A DNA stretch of 64,000 nt from Cryoendolithus antarcticus (GCA_002077065.1 NAJO01000024.1:62001-126000); one strand, 5' to 3'. Shown: positions 1-10,792, counted from the stretch's first letter. Made by a program: numbers and translations. Notes: generated by a model not told the origin, from the sequence alone.

Positions 1-776
1 TGCACTCAATGTCATCGAGGCGCGAGTCGGATGCGGCAACGCCGTTCTCTTCGACGTACGAACATTGCGCCCCAAGTCCAGCCTTGACGCAGCGTCCGCA
101 AGCAGGCGACTGCCGATCACACTGCACCTTCCTTCGTCGACAATCAAGACACGATAGTACCTTTCGTCTGCGCTTCCTGTGACTGCCTTGATCCGCGTCC
201 TCGGGCGATCGAGTGCGCGAGACTGAGGTATGCTCTGTCAGCCCGGCGCTCTCGGCGCCGCAAGCAGACATATTCGCTAGGCTAGTGACATTCACTCTTA
301 CGACCGAAGCAGCGGCAGCGAGAGAGGTGGGTGATACAGTAGACGAGAGAGCCTAGAGGTCTCCGTTCATCGGGAAGGAGATGGGGTGGCTGAAGCTTGG
401 ACCACGAAGCCAATCCTTCGAACATCGATTGCATTCACTCTCTTGCTACTACATGTACAGACTACACGACGAAGCCTATATGCAGGCGTTGTAAGCACTT
501 GCCATGGGTCTTGTAGCTGTGGGTTTACAGGCATATTATCCATTGTGCTTCAGGCGAAATTCTCCGCGTCAGCGTAATGTTGACCACCAGGAATTGGCGG
601 TCGGAGCTGAATGTACAGCATCTTGTCCGCTGCCGTTTGTGTGAAGACCTATATGAAGGTGAGTTATCTTGTGGCCAGTGAGGGCTCTTGACCAGGTAGT
701 ACAATCTCTTTGACTTCTGCTTCGTTTCTGCAACCTGTGTCTTGAATAGACGTCCAATCGATCGTAGCTCGACACG
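1..776. other. Left edge, no firm gene
   Basis: Nothing here can be assigned with confidence. A plus-strand frame is open from base 2 to a TAG at 155-157 (51 codons, protein-like composition) and could be the 3' end of a gene lying mostly outside the window, but I do not recognise it. The rest is presumably that gene's downstream region and the promoter and leader of the SDR gene starting at 777. Confidence 0.3.
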
Positions 777-1637
777 ATGTCCGCATCCACGAAGCGGATA
801 GTCCTCATCACCGGCTGCTCTGATGGAGGCATGGGTGCCGAACTTGCAAAGCACTTCCATCAGGCCGGTCTGCACGTCTACGCGACTGCTCGAGACCCAG
901 ATAAGATGACGGATATGACAGCCCTCGGCATCGAGACTCTCACCCTGAACATCACATCTGACACCTCGATCAAGGCCTGCGTGGCAAACGTCCCTCGTCT
1001 AGACATCCTCGTCAACAACGCTGGCGCTCTGCACATGATGCCCCTAACGGATCTTTCGATAACCGAAGCAAAGAGATTCTTCGATCTCAACGTCTGGGGT
1101 CACCTTGCAGTCATCCAGGCTTTCTTGCCGTTGCTACTCAAGTCTCGCAAAGCCATGATCGTCAACCACACCACCGTCGGCGCACACCTCGCAGTGCCGT
1201 TCCAATTCACTTACAACGGATCAAAGGCTGCGATGGCCATGATGACAGACACGTTGCGCCTAGAACTGGCAGCATTCGATATAGATGTCGTCAATCTGAA
1301 GACTGGCGGCGTAAACACCAACATTGTCCACAGCAATGCGGCTGCGAAGGCTGCCCTGCCGTCAGATTCGATTTACGCACCAGCAAGAGAGCTCGTGGAG
1401 CCCATGCTTCAAGGCAGCTGGGTGTCCAGCGGCATCTCGGCTGACGAGTGGGCGAAGGGCGTTGTGAGTGATCTTTTGAAGCCACATCTACCGTTGTCTA
1501 TCTGGCGTGGCAAGTCTGCGGGCATGGCCAGGCTGGGGAGTCTGCTGCCGAGTGCTTGGTTCGATGGGTACTTGAAGCGGATCATGGGTTTGGACAAGGT
1601 GGAGGCGATGTTGAAGAGTCAACGACAGAGCGTGTAG
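777..1637 (+). CDS. Short-chain dehydrogenase/reductase, Ayr1-like
   Basis: Single-exon protein of 286 aa. The N-terminal TGCSDGGMG motif (residues about 12-20) is the glycine-rich NAD(P) site of classical SDRs. NNAG follows near residue 81 and YNGSK, the catalytic Tyr-x3-Lys, near residue 146. The cofactor motif and overall shape resemble fungal NADPH-dependent 1-acyl-dihydroxyacetone-phosphate reductases (Ayr1 type), which reduce a lipid precursor at the ER or lipid droplets. The substrate cannot be fixed from sequence. The residue 13 positions before the active-site Tyr, normally Ser, is Thr here (IVNHTTVG). The ATG at 777 lies directly before the Rossmann fold. The gene stands alone, tail-to-tail with LTV1. 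Confidence 0.85.
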   Translation: MSASTKRIVLITGCSDGGMGAELAKHFHQAGLHVYATARDPDKMTDMTALGIETLTLNITSDTSIKACVANVPRLDILVNNAGALHMMPLTDLSITEAKRFFDLNVWGHLAVIQAFLPLLLKSRKAMIVNHTTVGAHLAVPFQFTYNGSKAAMAMMTDTLRLELAAFDIDVVNLKTGGVNTNIVHSNAAAKAALPSDSIYAPARELVEPMLQGSWVSSGISADEWAKGVVSDLLKPHLPLSIWRGKSAGMARLGSLLPSAWFDGYLKRIMGLDKVEAMLKSQRQSV

Positions 1638-2193
1638 TGATCTGCAGACATCCAGTCTATGACCTTGCCATCAGTGGAAGATACCAGTGTTGAGCAAGCT
1701 GGTGCGGAAATACCCACGCGAATACATATAATACGGCAATTAATGAACCTATCTCGAACGCCTAGGGCTTCTTCTGTCACCACGAAACTTCCATATGTGA
1801 TGGAATGTTTTGTGATCTTGCAGGTCTCGGCAAGTACCAACGACGCCTGCGTCAGGCCATAGGGCGAGAGCTTCGGAAGGGTTTGGGAGACAGGCCTGGG
1901 CCGCCTTTGAACGCTCGAGATCAGATCGAGACTTCGAGTGTGGGACTTACGCCATCAGTGAGCTTCTCGACGATCCCGGTGCCGACAGACTGAAGGAGGA
2001 AGAAGCCATGACTATCGGTGTCCTCGTGGCCATTGATGAGCGGCCACACCCGCTGTAAGGGATGTCGTCCAGATCGATGTCTTTGTCTCGGAATTCGAAG
2101 CGCTTCTCCTACACGAACGGTATTCGTAGCGTCGTTACTTCATTGCTGGGAGCAGAGTATGTCACATAGTAACAGCCATCAGCTTGAACATTT
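1638..2193. other. Convergent intergenic gap
   Basis: This 556 bp between the 3' ends of the SDR gene and LTV1 holds only short, uncharacteristic open frames. I see no repeat, RNA gene or conserved motif. It presumably contains the two 3' UTRs. Confidence 0.4.
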
Positions 2194-3732
2194 TCACCCA
2201 GCACTCCCTACATTCACCTTTGCCCCGAACCTCGCCGGTCCCAGCTGCCGCCTCACCTCGTCCAACTGCTCCATCCCAGTCTGGAACCCACTCTTCTTCA
2301 CCCTCTTGCCGGTCTTGCCCTGCTTCGAGTGTCCCCCAAGAAACTCGTCCATGATACTGGAGAAGTCGCTGCGCTCCAGCATCGGCGCTTCGCTGTCGGT
2401 CGCACGACTATAGCTCGAGATCCCGCTTACGCCGGACATGCCGCTCTTAGTGCTGTAGCGCGACATTCTCGAGGCGTTTGTGCCGCCCGTCATGCCTGAG
2501 GCGAGTGAGGTTGTGTCATTTAGCGGCATGTCATCGTCATCTTCGTCCCCGAGCTCGTCAAGGGCGTACATTCTCTCCACCTTATCGAAGCGAGAGTCCA
2601 GCAGCGTTTGCTGGTCTGTCCGCAAGAGCGCGGAAGAGCTCATAGAGTAGTTCGTCGTGCTAGTCTTCGCGCCCTTACGCTTCTTGGTCCGGCCTGTGGC
2701 TGTGGAGAAGAGGGCTGAGGAGGCGAGAGCTGACGGTGGAGCGTTCGGGGTCTTGCCTGCGTCTTCTTTGGCGGCGGATTTAAATTTCTTGAACTCGTCG
2801 AACCAGGCGCCGGAGGTGGGGTCGGCGGGGGGCTCGGCTTGGACGTCGGTGGGCGCTGTGGGTATCTCGTCGTTGTCCAGACCTGGTGTCGGCAGAGGTT
2901 CTCGTTTCGATGTGTCCTTTGCAGTCACTGTGATATCGCTCTCCCATCCGTCGTCCAGCTCTGCTTCTCCCTCTGTAAACATCTGCTGCTCCCCCAATCG
3001 CTCCCACTCATCGATCTCCACTTCCCTCCCCTCCTTCGTCAACTCCCCGAATAGATCATCATCCTCATCATCCACATACTCTTCGTCCTCCAGTGCCTCC
3101 AGCGCCTCTCGTAATCGTGGATCCATGTCCGGCTGAAATCCGGCAATCTCATCCGGTACATCCTGCTGATCCTGATAGCTCCTTCGCATCACAAATTCAC
3201 TCGGCAGGACTTCCTCAGGTAGCAGACTTCGCGCGACACTACTCGCCATACTGCTCTGTCCTACGCTTTGCAAGTCATCGCCCCCGCATATTTCCATATC
3301 CCTTAGCGCATCTTCGAGCTTTTGCTTCCCTTTGCCTTTCTCCTTGGGCTGGGCGGCAGGCACCCACGTCACTGGTCCTTGACCCGTACCCAAGTCACGC
3401 ATATGCTGCATGTAATCATACTGCGTGTCATCGAAGAAGACGCCGTGCTCAGCCGCCTGACCTTCGTAAGGGCGAAAAGCGACCCCGAATTCGTCTTCGA
3501 GGTCGCCGCGTTGCTTCACCTTACGGCTGCGTGTGCTGGTGCTAGAGAACGCTGACGCAGATGAGGACGAGGGTAGGGCGTTGAAGTCTTCGTCTGGAAC
3601 GTGCCGAGTCTGCTTCTCGGCGAAGACCATGGAGGGGGCTTCATCGTCGTTTATGAGCGGGTCGTTTTGCGCGCGGTGGACTAGGGCGAAGGTCGTCGCG
3701 GTCTTCTTGTCGAAGGCTTTCCGGCGAGGCAT
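2194..3732 (-). CDS. LTV1: Ribosome biogenesis protein Ltv1
   Basis: Single-exon protein of 512 aa. The start is placed at the ATG giving MPRRKAFDKKTATTF, the hallmark N-terminus of Ltv1; the 19 upstream in-frame codons do not begin with ATG. Ltv1 is a non-ribosomal factor of late pre-40S particles, involved in assembly of the small-subunit head and in nuclear export of the pre-40S. The N-terminal FALVHRAQNDPL block and the FDDTQYDYMQH block (about residues 100-110) are typical. A long acidic middle and a Lys-rich C-terminus (HSKQGKTGKRVKKSGFQTG) complete it. It is divergent from LSG1, a 60S factor, across 356 bp. Confidence 0.93.
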   Translation of the reverse strand: MPRRKAFDKKTATTFALVHRAQNDPLINDDEAPSMVFAEKQTRHVPDEDFNALPSSSSASAFSSTSTRSRKVKQRGDLEDEFGVAFRPYEGQAAEHGVFFDDTQYDYMQHMRDLGTGQGPVTWVPAAQPKEKGKGKQKLEDALRDMEICGGDDLQSVGQSSMASSVARSLLPEEVLPSEFVMRRSYQDQQDVPDEIAGFQPDMDPRLREALEALEDEEYVDDEDDDLFGELTKEGREVEIDEWERLGEQQMFTEGEAELDDGWESDITVTAKDTSKREPLPTPGLDNDEIPTAPTDVQAEPPADPTSGAWFDEFKKFKSAAKEDAGKTPNAPPSALASSALFSTATGRTKKRKGAKTSTTNYSMSSSALLRTDQQTLLDSRFDKVERMYALDELGDEDDDDMPLNDTTSLASGMTGGTNASRMSRYSTKSGMSGVSGISSYSRATDSEAPMLERSDFSSIMDEFLGGHSKQGKTGKRVKKSGFQTGMEQLDEVRRQLGPARFGAKVNVGSAG

Positions 3733-4088
3733 TTTGGCGGTGGCTGAACTGTATCCGGAAGAGCTTTGGGCTACAATAGACGGTATCACAAATCAACATC
3801 TCGAGTGCAGACCAGCTGCAGCTAAAATTATTTGGTAGGGCTGCAGAGCCTCATGACATCAGCGGGGAAGCGTTCCGGTCCCGATCTCTGTGAAGACTCA
3901 CTTCGACATGTGAATATTGACTAAGCACACGACATCTCTGTATAAGACTATATACAGGGTGGCAAATACTCTGGCCTAGACAAAGACAGACCAGATACCC
4001 AGGACGCACTGCCTAACCCCTAGGACGGTCCCAGAGACTCAGGCACAACCGGGCTCTACGCCATTGACACCCCACCACTACCACCACC
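3733..4088. promoter_or_regulatory. Shared divergent promoter LTV1 / LSG1
   Basis: This 356-bp interval separates the start codons of two ribosome-assembly genes pointing away from each other. It must hold both promoters and 5' leaders. An AT-rich patch (about 3827-3837) and a TATA-like TATATAC (about 3950) are visible, but I cannot assign a specific factor site. The sequence before the LSG1 ATG is a run of CCA/CAC units. Confidence 0.6.
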
Positions 4089-6215
4089 ATGGTCCTCGCA
4101 AAGAGCAAGAATGCCGTCGGCCTAGGCAACTCCCTAATGAACGACCGCTTCGGCCGCGGCAAATCAAACATGCACAAGCAAAAGACCACAAATAACTCCC
4201 AACAGGCCGGCGAAGGCGCCATCAAGCGTCGCGATCAATTCGGAAACGAGTACATCACAAACGCCGCCAAGGAAGCAGACTGGGTGAAGATGCGATCCGT
4301 GACTGAGCAAGGAGCGCTGGATGAGTTCCTCAGCACGGCCGAGTTGGCCGGGACAGACTTCACTGCAGAGAAGATGAACAATGTCAAGATTGTTCATACG
4401 GATCAGAGAAATCCTTATTTGTTGAGTAGTGCCGAGGAGAGCGGGGTGGTGAGGAAGATGAATGCACAGAGGAGTAAGTTGACAGTCCCGCGACGACCAG
4501 CCTGGGATACCAACACCACAGCGCGAGAGCTGGATGAGAGGGAGAAGCAAAGTTTTCTCGAGTGGCGGCGGAGCCTGGCTGAGCTGCAGGAGGTCGAGGA
4601 TCTGCTGATGACGCCTTTTGAGCGAAATTTGGAGGTTTGGAGGCAGCTGTGGAGAGTCATTGAGAGGGCGGATCTGGTGGTGCAGATTGTCGATGCCAGG
4701 AATCCGCTCGAGTTCCGAAGTGAGGATCTGGAGAGGTATGTTAAGGAGGTTGACAAGAGGAAGAACAACTTGTTGTTGGTTAATAAGGCGGATATGATGA
4801 CTTCGAAGCAAAGGAAGGCGTGGGCAGAATATTTCATGGCCAAGGGGATCAACTTCCGATTCTTCTCGGCTGAACTGGCCAAGGAGATCAACGAGGCGAG
4901 GGAGCATGATGAGGAGAATGACGAGTCTGGTGATGATGATGATGTTGATGTTGACGGCCAAGACGGTGGGCTGAAAGAAGAAGATGTGGACGAAGTGATA
5001 GACGCAGATGACGACAGCAAGCTCGCCGCACAAGCCGACAAAGTCGCCATCGATACAGGCGAAGATGAAGAAGTCGAGTGGGAGGACGACGAAGAGCATG
5101 ATTCTGCTGCTGAGGAAGAGCAAAGTCAACCCCCTCCAACGCAGGATGTGCCCCTCTCGCTCGAAGAACAGGTCAGGATTCTGACCACAGAAGACCTCGA
5201 AGCGCTCTTCCTCCGACACTCTCCCCAACAAGCCTCATCCTCAGATCCCTCAAGTCCATCGCGCAAAACGCAAATCGGGCTTGTAGGCTACCCCAACGTC
5301 GGCAAATCCAGCACCATCAACGCCCTCCTCGGCAGCAAGAAAGTCTCCGTCTCCGCCACGCCAGGCAAAACGAAGCATTTCCAGACCATCCATCTGTCAC
5401 AACGAGTGATCCTGTGCGATTGTCCTGGTCTTGTGTTTCCCAACTTCGCCATGACGAAAGCAGAGCTCGTTTGCAACGGCATCTTACCCATCGACCAGCT
5501 GCGCGAGTTCACAGGCCCCGCTGCGCTCGTCGCCCGCCGAATTCCCCAAACCTTCCTAGAAGCAGTCTATGGCATTGCCATCCGCACGCGGCCTCTAGAA
5601 GAAGGCGGTACCGGCGTGCCAACCGGCGAAGAAGTCCTGCGCGCTCACGCCAGGGCGCGAGGATTCTTCACTTCTGGCCAAGGCCAGCCGGACGAAAGTC
5701 GAGCGGCACGATACGTGCTCAAGGACTACGTGAAGGGCAAGCTACTTTTCTGCCATCCGCCTCCGCCTGTCAAGGCTGGGGACACGGCTCTAGATGAACG
5801 GGAATTCAACGAAGAGATCTACGCCCTCGCACCCGAACTCCTCCCCGTCAAACGCCGCGCGGCGCTCGAAGCGCAACGCCTCCCTACGATCCTGCACGCT
5901 GCTCCCTCTGTCGCGTCGACGGAAGACGAAATCCCCGTCCCCATGCCCTCAGGCGTGAAAGGGCAGAAATTAGACCGGCAGTTCTTCGCTCCTGGTCAGG
6001 GCGGTGGAGCATTAGTGCAGCCGTTCCATTACAAGTATAGTGAGCAGGGCAAGGAGTTGACGGGCCGGAAAGCGAAAGTCGTCACGGCGCTGGAGAAAGA
6101 TATCGATGTGAAGGATTTGAAGGCGGGGAAGAGGCATAATAAAGGGGGAAAGAGAGTGCGGCCGGGGGATAAGGTGGCGAGGGTCGCGGGGAGTAAGGAC
6201 GATGATGAGTACTGA
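4089..6215 (+). CDS. LSG1: Large-subunit GTPase Lsg1
   Basis: Single-exon protein of 708 aa. It is a circularly permuted GTPase: the G4 motif NKAD (about residues 230-233) precedes the G1 P-loop GYPNVGKSS (about 398-406) and the G3 motif DCPG (about 443). Lsg1 acts in the cytoplasm on late pre-60S subunits and is needed to release the export adaptor Nmd3. Between the G4 and G1 segments lies a strongly acidic, Asp/Glu-rich insert (about residues 275-350). The C-terminus is basic. The N-terminus (MVLAKSKNAVGLGNSLMND) is family-typical and supports the ATG. It is the divergent partner of LTV1. Confidence 0.95.
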   Translation: MVLAKSKNAVGLGNSLMNDRFGRGKSNMHKQKTTNNSQQAGEGAIKRRDQFGNEYITNAAKEADWVKMRSVTEQGALDEFLSTAELAGTDFTAEKMNNVKIVHTDQRNPYLLSSAEESGVVRKMNAQRSKLTVPRRPAWDTNTTARELDEREKQSFLEWRRSLAELQEVEDLLMTPFERNLEVWRQLWRVIERADLVVQIVDARNPLEFRSEDLERYVKEVDKRKNNLLLVNKADMMTSKQRKAWAEYFMAKGINFRFFSAELAKEINEAREHDEENDESGDDDDVDVDGQDGGLKEEDVDEVIDADDDSKLAAQADKVAIDTGEDEEVEWEDDEEHDSAAEEEQSQPPPTQDVPLSLEEQVRILTTEDLEALFLRHSPQQASSSDPSSPSRKTQIGLVGYPNVGKSSTINALLGSKKVSVSATPGKTKHFQTIHLSQRVILCDCPGLVFPNFAMTKAELVCNGILPIDQLREFTGPAALVARRIPQTFLEAVYGIAIRTRPLEEGGTGVPTGEEVLRAHARARGFFTSGQGQPDESRAARYVLKDYVKGKLLFCHPPPPVKAGDTALDEREFNEEIYALAPELLPVKRRAALEAQRLPTILHAAPSVASTEDEIPVPMPSGVKGQKLDRQFFAPGQGGGALVQPFHYKYSEQGKELTGRKAKVVTALEKDIDVKDLKAGKRHNKGGKRVRPGDKVARVAGSKDDDEY

Positions 6216-6662
6216 GCACGCCTGTCTCCGTTCACGAGTAAGCAATATTGGCCATAGTGTACACGGAAGACTACATGTCTCGCATGGGAAATTCGCGAGC
6301 GCACTCGCCGTCTGGTCTTGCAACGTCACTGCCAGGCTGTGTGTGATCGTGCTGCGTCCCGCCACCGCAGCTCCCTCTGTCGCTGCTTCCATACGACTAC
6401 ACTCCTTCACCTCCTTCCCAACCTCGTCTACCCTCGCCGCCGCGACCTGACTGGCTCGTCTACGCGCGAGTTAGCGGCTGTCGACTTCCTTATTTCAACC
6501 TATCCCAGAACGTCGCTGGTTGACTGCGTGAAGCCGCACCCGTGAAATCCACTACATGCTGGCACCGAGCAGCGCGAACGGTCTGGTAGGTGATGTCACT
6601 GAGAAGCAGTACCGTGGAGAAGCCAAATTGGGTATATACTCTACGTCAAGCCATGCGTTCCT
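6216..6662. other. Convergent intergenic gap
   Basis: This 447 bp lies between the 3' ends of LSG1 and the P450 gene. Only short unrelated open frames are present, and nothing else is recognised. Confidence 0.4.
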
Positions 6663-8524
6663 TCACGCCCGTGGTCTAGCTACCAAGTTCATGTTCGACT
6701 GTAAGTGGACATTATGTGTATGGGCGTCGATGCCTCGCATGGGATCTGCCATCGCCCAGTCGAAGTTTCGGATAAGCTACAATGGTCCACGAGTCAGTAT
6801 AGTGTTGATCGCAATGCCATAGAGTGCTGCAGAGAGTGATGCTGCAGCTGAGTGCCTCCAGAGCGCTGCAGACAGTGAGCGAGATCAGAGGGAGAACATA
6901 CCTCAGCGACGCCCTTGTTCAACTCGATGAATGCGATGTGCCGTCCCAGACACAGAAACCTCCCACTCCCGAATACGCACTCCACAGTACTCTTGAACTT
7001 CACTTTCTCCTCCGCGCTTGCATCGATCCACCGATCTGGCCGGAAGAGATGCGCGTCTGAGCCGAAGATCGTAGGGTTACGGCACATGGCGTCGTCGCAG
7101 AGCCCGACTTCGGTGTTGGGAGGGAAGAAGATGCCCTTGATCGTATCTCCCTCGGGCGGTGATAGCTTTGACTTCAGCCCAAAGAGCGGTGGATAGAGTC
7201 GTAGCGTTTCGTACAGACAAGCTTGCAGGTACGGCAGCTTTTGTGCTTCAGTGTGAGTGGCAACAGGGTATGCAAGATCCGCTGCATCGATCTCTGCGCG
7301 CAGCTTGGCGTAAGCCACCGGTGAGCCACACAGGAGATATAGACAACAACGTAGCGTCGTAGTCGTGCTATCCGAACCCGCGATGATCTGTAGAAAGGCT
7401 TCAACTTCGCATTGCAACTGCGTCAGACCTTTGCTGACAAAGTGGCCGAGCATGTCGCGCTTCACCTTCTCGTTGTTGGCCGAAAAGCGCTCAGCTACTT
7501 GCGCGCGAGCGAACCCCAGAGCAGGACCGAGGCCAGTCTTATCAGTCACTTTCGCGCCGGCAAGAGCTTGCATCAGGCGCGACTGGAAGACCCATCGGAT
7601 GGCGGCGTGGTTGACTACTAGTTCGAGGGCCAGCTGGAACGACGAGATGGTTGCGTCGTAGTCCCAGAGATCTTTGTTCGAGGCCATGAAGCCGAACTTC
7701 TTGCCGAACGCCACTGTGCTGAGGACGTCCAGGGTAAAGAGGCGGGCGATCGTGGCGAAGTCCATGGTGATGCCGTTGTAGGAGTCGCGGATCAGGGTGA
7801 TGAGATCGGTGACACGGCCATCGATGTCGGATTCGAGGTTGTCGATGTCGCGGCCGTTGTACTGTGTAGCATGTCAGTGATCGAGTCGGGGTTGATGGTG
7901 GACGAAACACGTACTCCGCCTATCTCGCGCGATCTCAGATCGGCATGATGTTTCTCGCTGCGTGTGCTGAAGACTGTGTCATATCTTGGGTCGAGTCGCA
8001 CACCGTCGTACCAAGGTGATCGTGTCCATCGTGAGCTGGAACATCGTCAGGAAGAGAAGGTAGCAGTGTGAGCCACTGCAATCACACGTACCCAGGCGCG
8101 CTCATATGCTTGATGATGTCTGCATCGTCGGTGATCACTTTACGACTCGTCAGGACGCTGCGTAACGTTTGCCTGTACTCGAACACTTACGTAGATTCGG
8201 TCCAATGCGTGCGACAGAGCCTACATGTTGTGCGACATTAGCCACGTGCGCAAGCGAAGAGTGACTTGGTTCAGACCAACCATGCTTCTTGATCGCTGCA
8301 AATTGCGCTCGAGCGAGTCTACCGTTCACACTCTGCCAGAACAGCCATATCCGGGAGTAGCCCGCCCATGCAGGGCCATTGAACTGCCTGAGCTTTCGCT
8401 TGTTGACTACAGCGCCGATGACAAGGTACAACACGAATGCGATCGTCAGCAGCTGTAGGGCGAGACTGCTAAGCGGGATGTCTTGCGGGAGCAGGTGTCG
8501 CAGCTGTTGCATGTGCTGGGTCAT
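6663..8524 (-). CDS. Cytochrome P450, pisatin-demethylase-like
   Basis: Six exons by hand: 8281-8524, 8191-8220, 8092-8137, 7915-8035, 6902-7861 and 6663-6776, giving 504 aa. Residues about 16-38 form an N-terminal membrane anchor, so the protein is probably ER-bound. The I-helix shows AGSDSTTTT, the K-helix ETLR, and the haem loop FGSGRFLCLG with its cysteine ligand. RIGPN and SPWYDG blocks resemble fungal P450s of the pisatin demethylase / benzoate-hydroxylase type, so it is probably a monooxygenase for a small aromatic or lipophilic compound; the substrate is unknown. The second intron needs an AAG acceptor (just after 8138) to keep the frame. Its neighbours are a methyltransferase and a nucleoside hydrolase. 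Confidence 0.88.
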
Positions 8525-9220
8525 TGTGTGCCCATGTCTGACCCCTCTCGGTCCGTGAGGCGAAACGTCGAGAGTGATGAACCACTCCGCTGGGTCGGAG
8601 AGAGGAGCGGTGAGAGCTCGCGGGCGGCAGCAACGACTTCACTGGTGCTCGAGCGCGCTTCTCATGCACTGCACGATGCTGCTGCTGTCATCCAGCCGGC
8701 ATACCCCCACTCGCTTTCCGCTGCTGCATGTGCGGTCCACGTGGTTGTTCGCTACGCCGACCGAATACGGCCGAGGCGCAGATGAGTTCCTAACGGTTCT
8801 TGGCAGTCAATGTCGTTGTCAGCAGTTGACGTTGATGAATGCGACAACGGTATTCATGAAAGCCAAAGCTAACCGCTTGCCAGTGCAGGGAATGCAAACG
8901 GCATTTCGTTCACAGCTATTTGTATTCCGCACTATTCGTCCTCGGCAAACCGAACACTTCCATCTACGGCCCGGATCCGACAGTGTGGTTTGGAAGAAGC
9001 TGCTAGTCAGAGCTGGACTGGATCTGTGTGGACGGCTTTTGCTCTTAACCAAGGCCTCCTGCGGCTTTTCCCATTTCCCACTCAACCATCTCTACCTTCA
9101 CCTTGCTCACCTTCCCACTGCAGACAGTGAAGAGATCAATCAGTCTCCTGCAGACTAGCCACAGAGGCAGTGGATGATTGCGCCGCAAACCGACATCGGC
9201 AATACGGCTTTTCAGTAGGC
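8525..9220. promoter_or_regulatory. Divergent region P450 / methyltransferase
   Basis: This 696 bp separates the start codons of the P450 (minus) and the LaeA-like methyltransferase (plus). It probably carries both promoters. Open frames here are short and unlike known proteins. I see no clear operator or repeat. Confidence 0.45.
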
Positions 9221-10450
9221 ATGGAAGAGGCACCCCACTCTGGAACGGCACAGCCACATATCGAAGCTGCTCTGCAGAACACCAGCGATGCAATCCAGGC
9301 ACTAATCTCAGTCGATCACGGCGTGGAAGTCGACGACGATGCGATCAGCGAAGCCGACTCTGGCTACAGTGAGGCTGCGCTGTCCACTGCGTCTATCACG
9401 TCGAGTGTCTTCGACTATGAGGAGGAGTATGGCCGATCGTATCATGCTTTTCGACGAGGCAAATATGTATGTTCGGCTCGTCTGCAACTTGACCGCAGAA
9501 TACTGACATGGCGTTAGGTCATGCCCAATGACTTGGGCGAGCAGGAACGGCAAGTCACACACAAGCCGGCCTTCGTCTACGGACATTCACTGACATAAAG
9601 GTCTAGCATGGACATTCACTACCACAGCATTCGGCTGGTACTCGACAATAAGCACTGGATTTGCCCGTTCAAAGACCCGAAACAAATCATCGACATTGGC
9701 ACCGGCACTGGGATCTGGGCTGTAGATGTCGCAGACGACAATCCGGAAACTCAAGTCCTTGGCATAGACCTGTCCCCGATACAGCCGACCGCCGTGCCAC
9801 CCAATGTCGAATTCCAGATCATGGACTGCGAAGAGCCATGGGACATGCCGGAACGGTTCGATTTTGTACACACGCGACTCATGAACGGCTTTTCGATCAA
9901 GTCCTGGCCATACTTCTACGAGCAAGCTTTCGCAAGTCTTCAACCTGGTGGCTGGGTCGAGAATCAAGAATTTGAAGTCGTCTTCGGCTGCGATGACAAC
10001 ACCATTCCACCGGACAGCGCGTGCGTCAAGTGGGCGAACCTCTGGAACGAAGGCATCGAGAAGTTTGGTGGCACCGGACGGTGCTACCCTGATCAGATGA
10101 AATTGCAGATGGAAGCTGCTGGCTTCATCAACGTCCGCATTGAGTCGTTCAGGATGCCGATGGGTACTTGGCCGCGCCGGAAACGCTTGCGGCAGGCTGG
10201 CGAGCTCAATCTGCACGGCTTCTACCACGGTGTGGATGGGCTGAGTCAGCGCGTGTTCACCAAGGCACTGGGGTGGAGCGTCGACGAGATGGAAGTGATG
10301 TGCGCACAGGTGCGGAACGAGTGCTTGGATCGCCGGATTCATACATACTTCCCGATGTGAGTGATTGCTGCGCTAAGAACAATGTCATACTCTACTGACA
10401 TCAATAGCTACGTCGTCTATGGCCAAAAGCCACTTGCGACTCATCCTTGA
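9221..10450 (+). CDS. SAM-dependent methyltransferase, LaeA/TAM-like
   Basis: Four exons: 9221-9466, 9518-9549, 9607-10356 and 10408-10450, giving 356 aa. Motif I DIGTGTGIWA (about residue 115) is the SAM-binding loop, followed by GIDLSPIQP and by LQPGGWVENQE (motif III region). The layout (acidic Ser/Thr-rich N-terminus, then YGRSYHAFRRGKY and MPND before the fold) is that of the fungal LaeA-like/UMTA family, which includes secondary-metabolism regulators and many enzymes of unknown target. The start is the ATG of MEEAPHSG; upstream codons look non-coding. The second intron (9550-9606) has a GC donor (GCAAGT), required by the frame. The last intron interrupts the codon before YVVYGQKP, the usual C-terminus of the family. 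Confidence 0.88.
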
Positions 10451-10792
10451 ATGATTGCGATTCTCACTTATTGCGACACCCCTTCGGCTCTTGTGGACAT
10501 GCGGTCGGGTTTGCGTCGTTCTCTCACAAGACACAAGAGAGACAAGACGTGGCATGAAAGCCTGTCGTCGACCGAAGCCGGACGGCCTGGATTTGGACTG
10601 GAATTCATGACCGCACGCTCGTTGCCTTGGATCAGACGCGAGCTTCCGGCAAGTTGCATGCTTTTGACGCCATCGCCCTTTAGTCTCAGGTGGCGCTCAT
10701 GTCACACGCAAAAGCTGTTTGCCGATCTTCTGAGCTCGTGCTGCGAAGATTCTAGCCCGTAAACAGCTCTCTTACCGACCAAGGTCGGGCCA
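10451..10792. other. Convergent intergenic gap
   Basis: This 342 bp lies between the methyltransferase and nucleoside-hydrolase 3' ends. No supported feature is seen. Confidence 0.4.

Noticed and set aside
4164..5231. 355-codon minus-strand frame opposite LSG1
   Set aside because: It mirrors the acidic and GTPase regions of LSG1 in antisense and has no domain; LSG1 is certain.
9587..10342. 251-codon minus-strand frame opposite the methyltransferase
   Set aside because: Antisense shadow of a clear SAM-methyltransferase exon.
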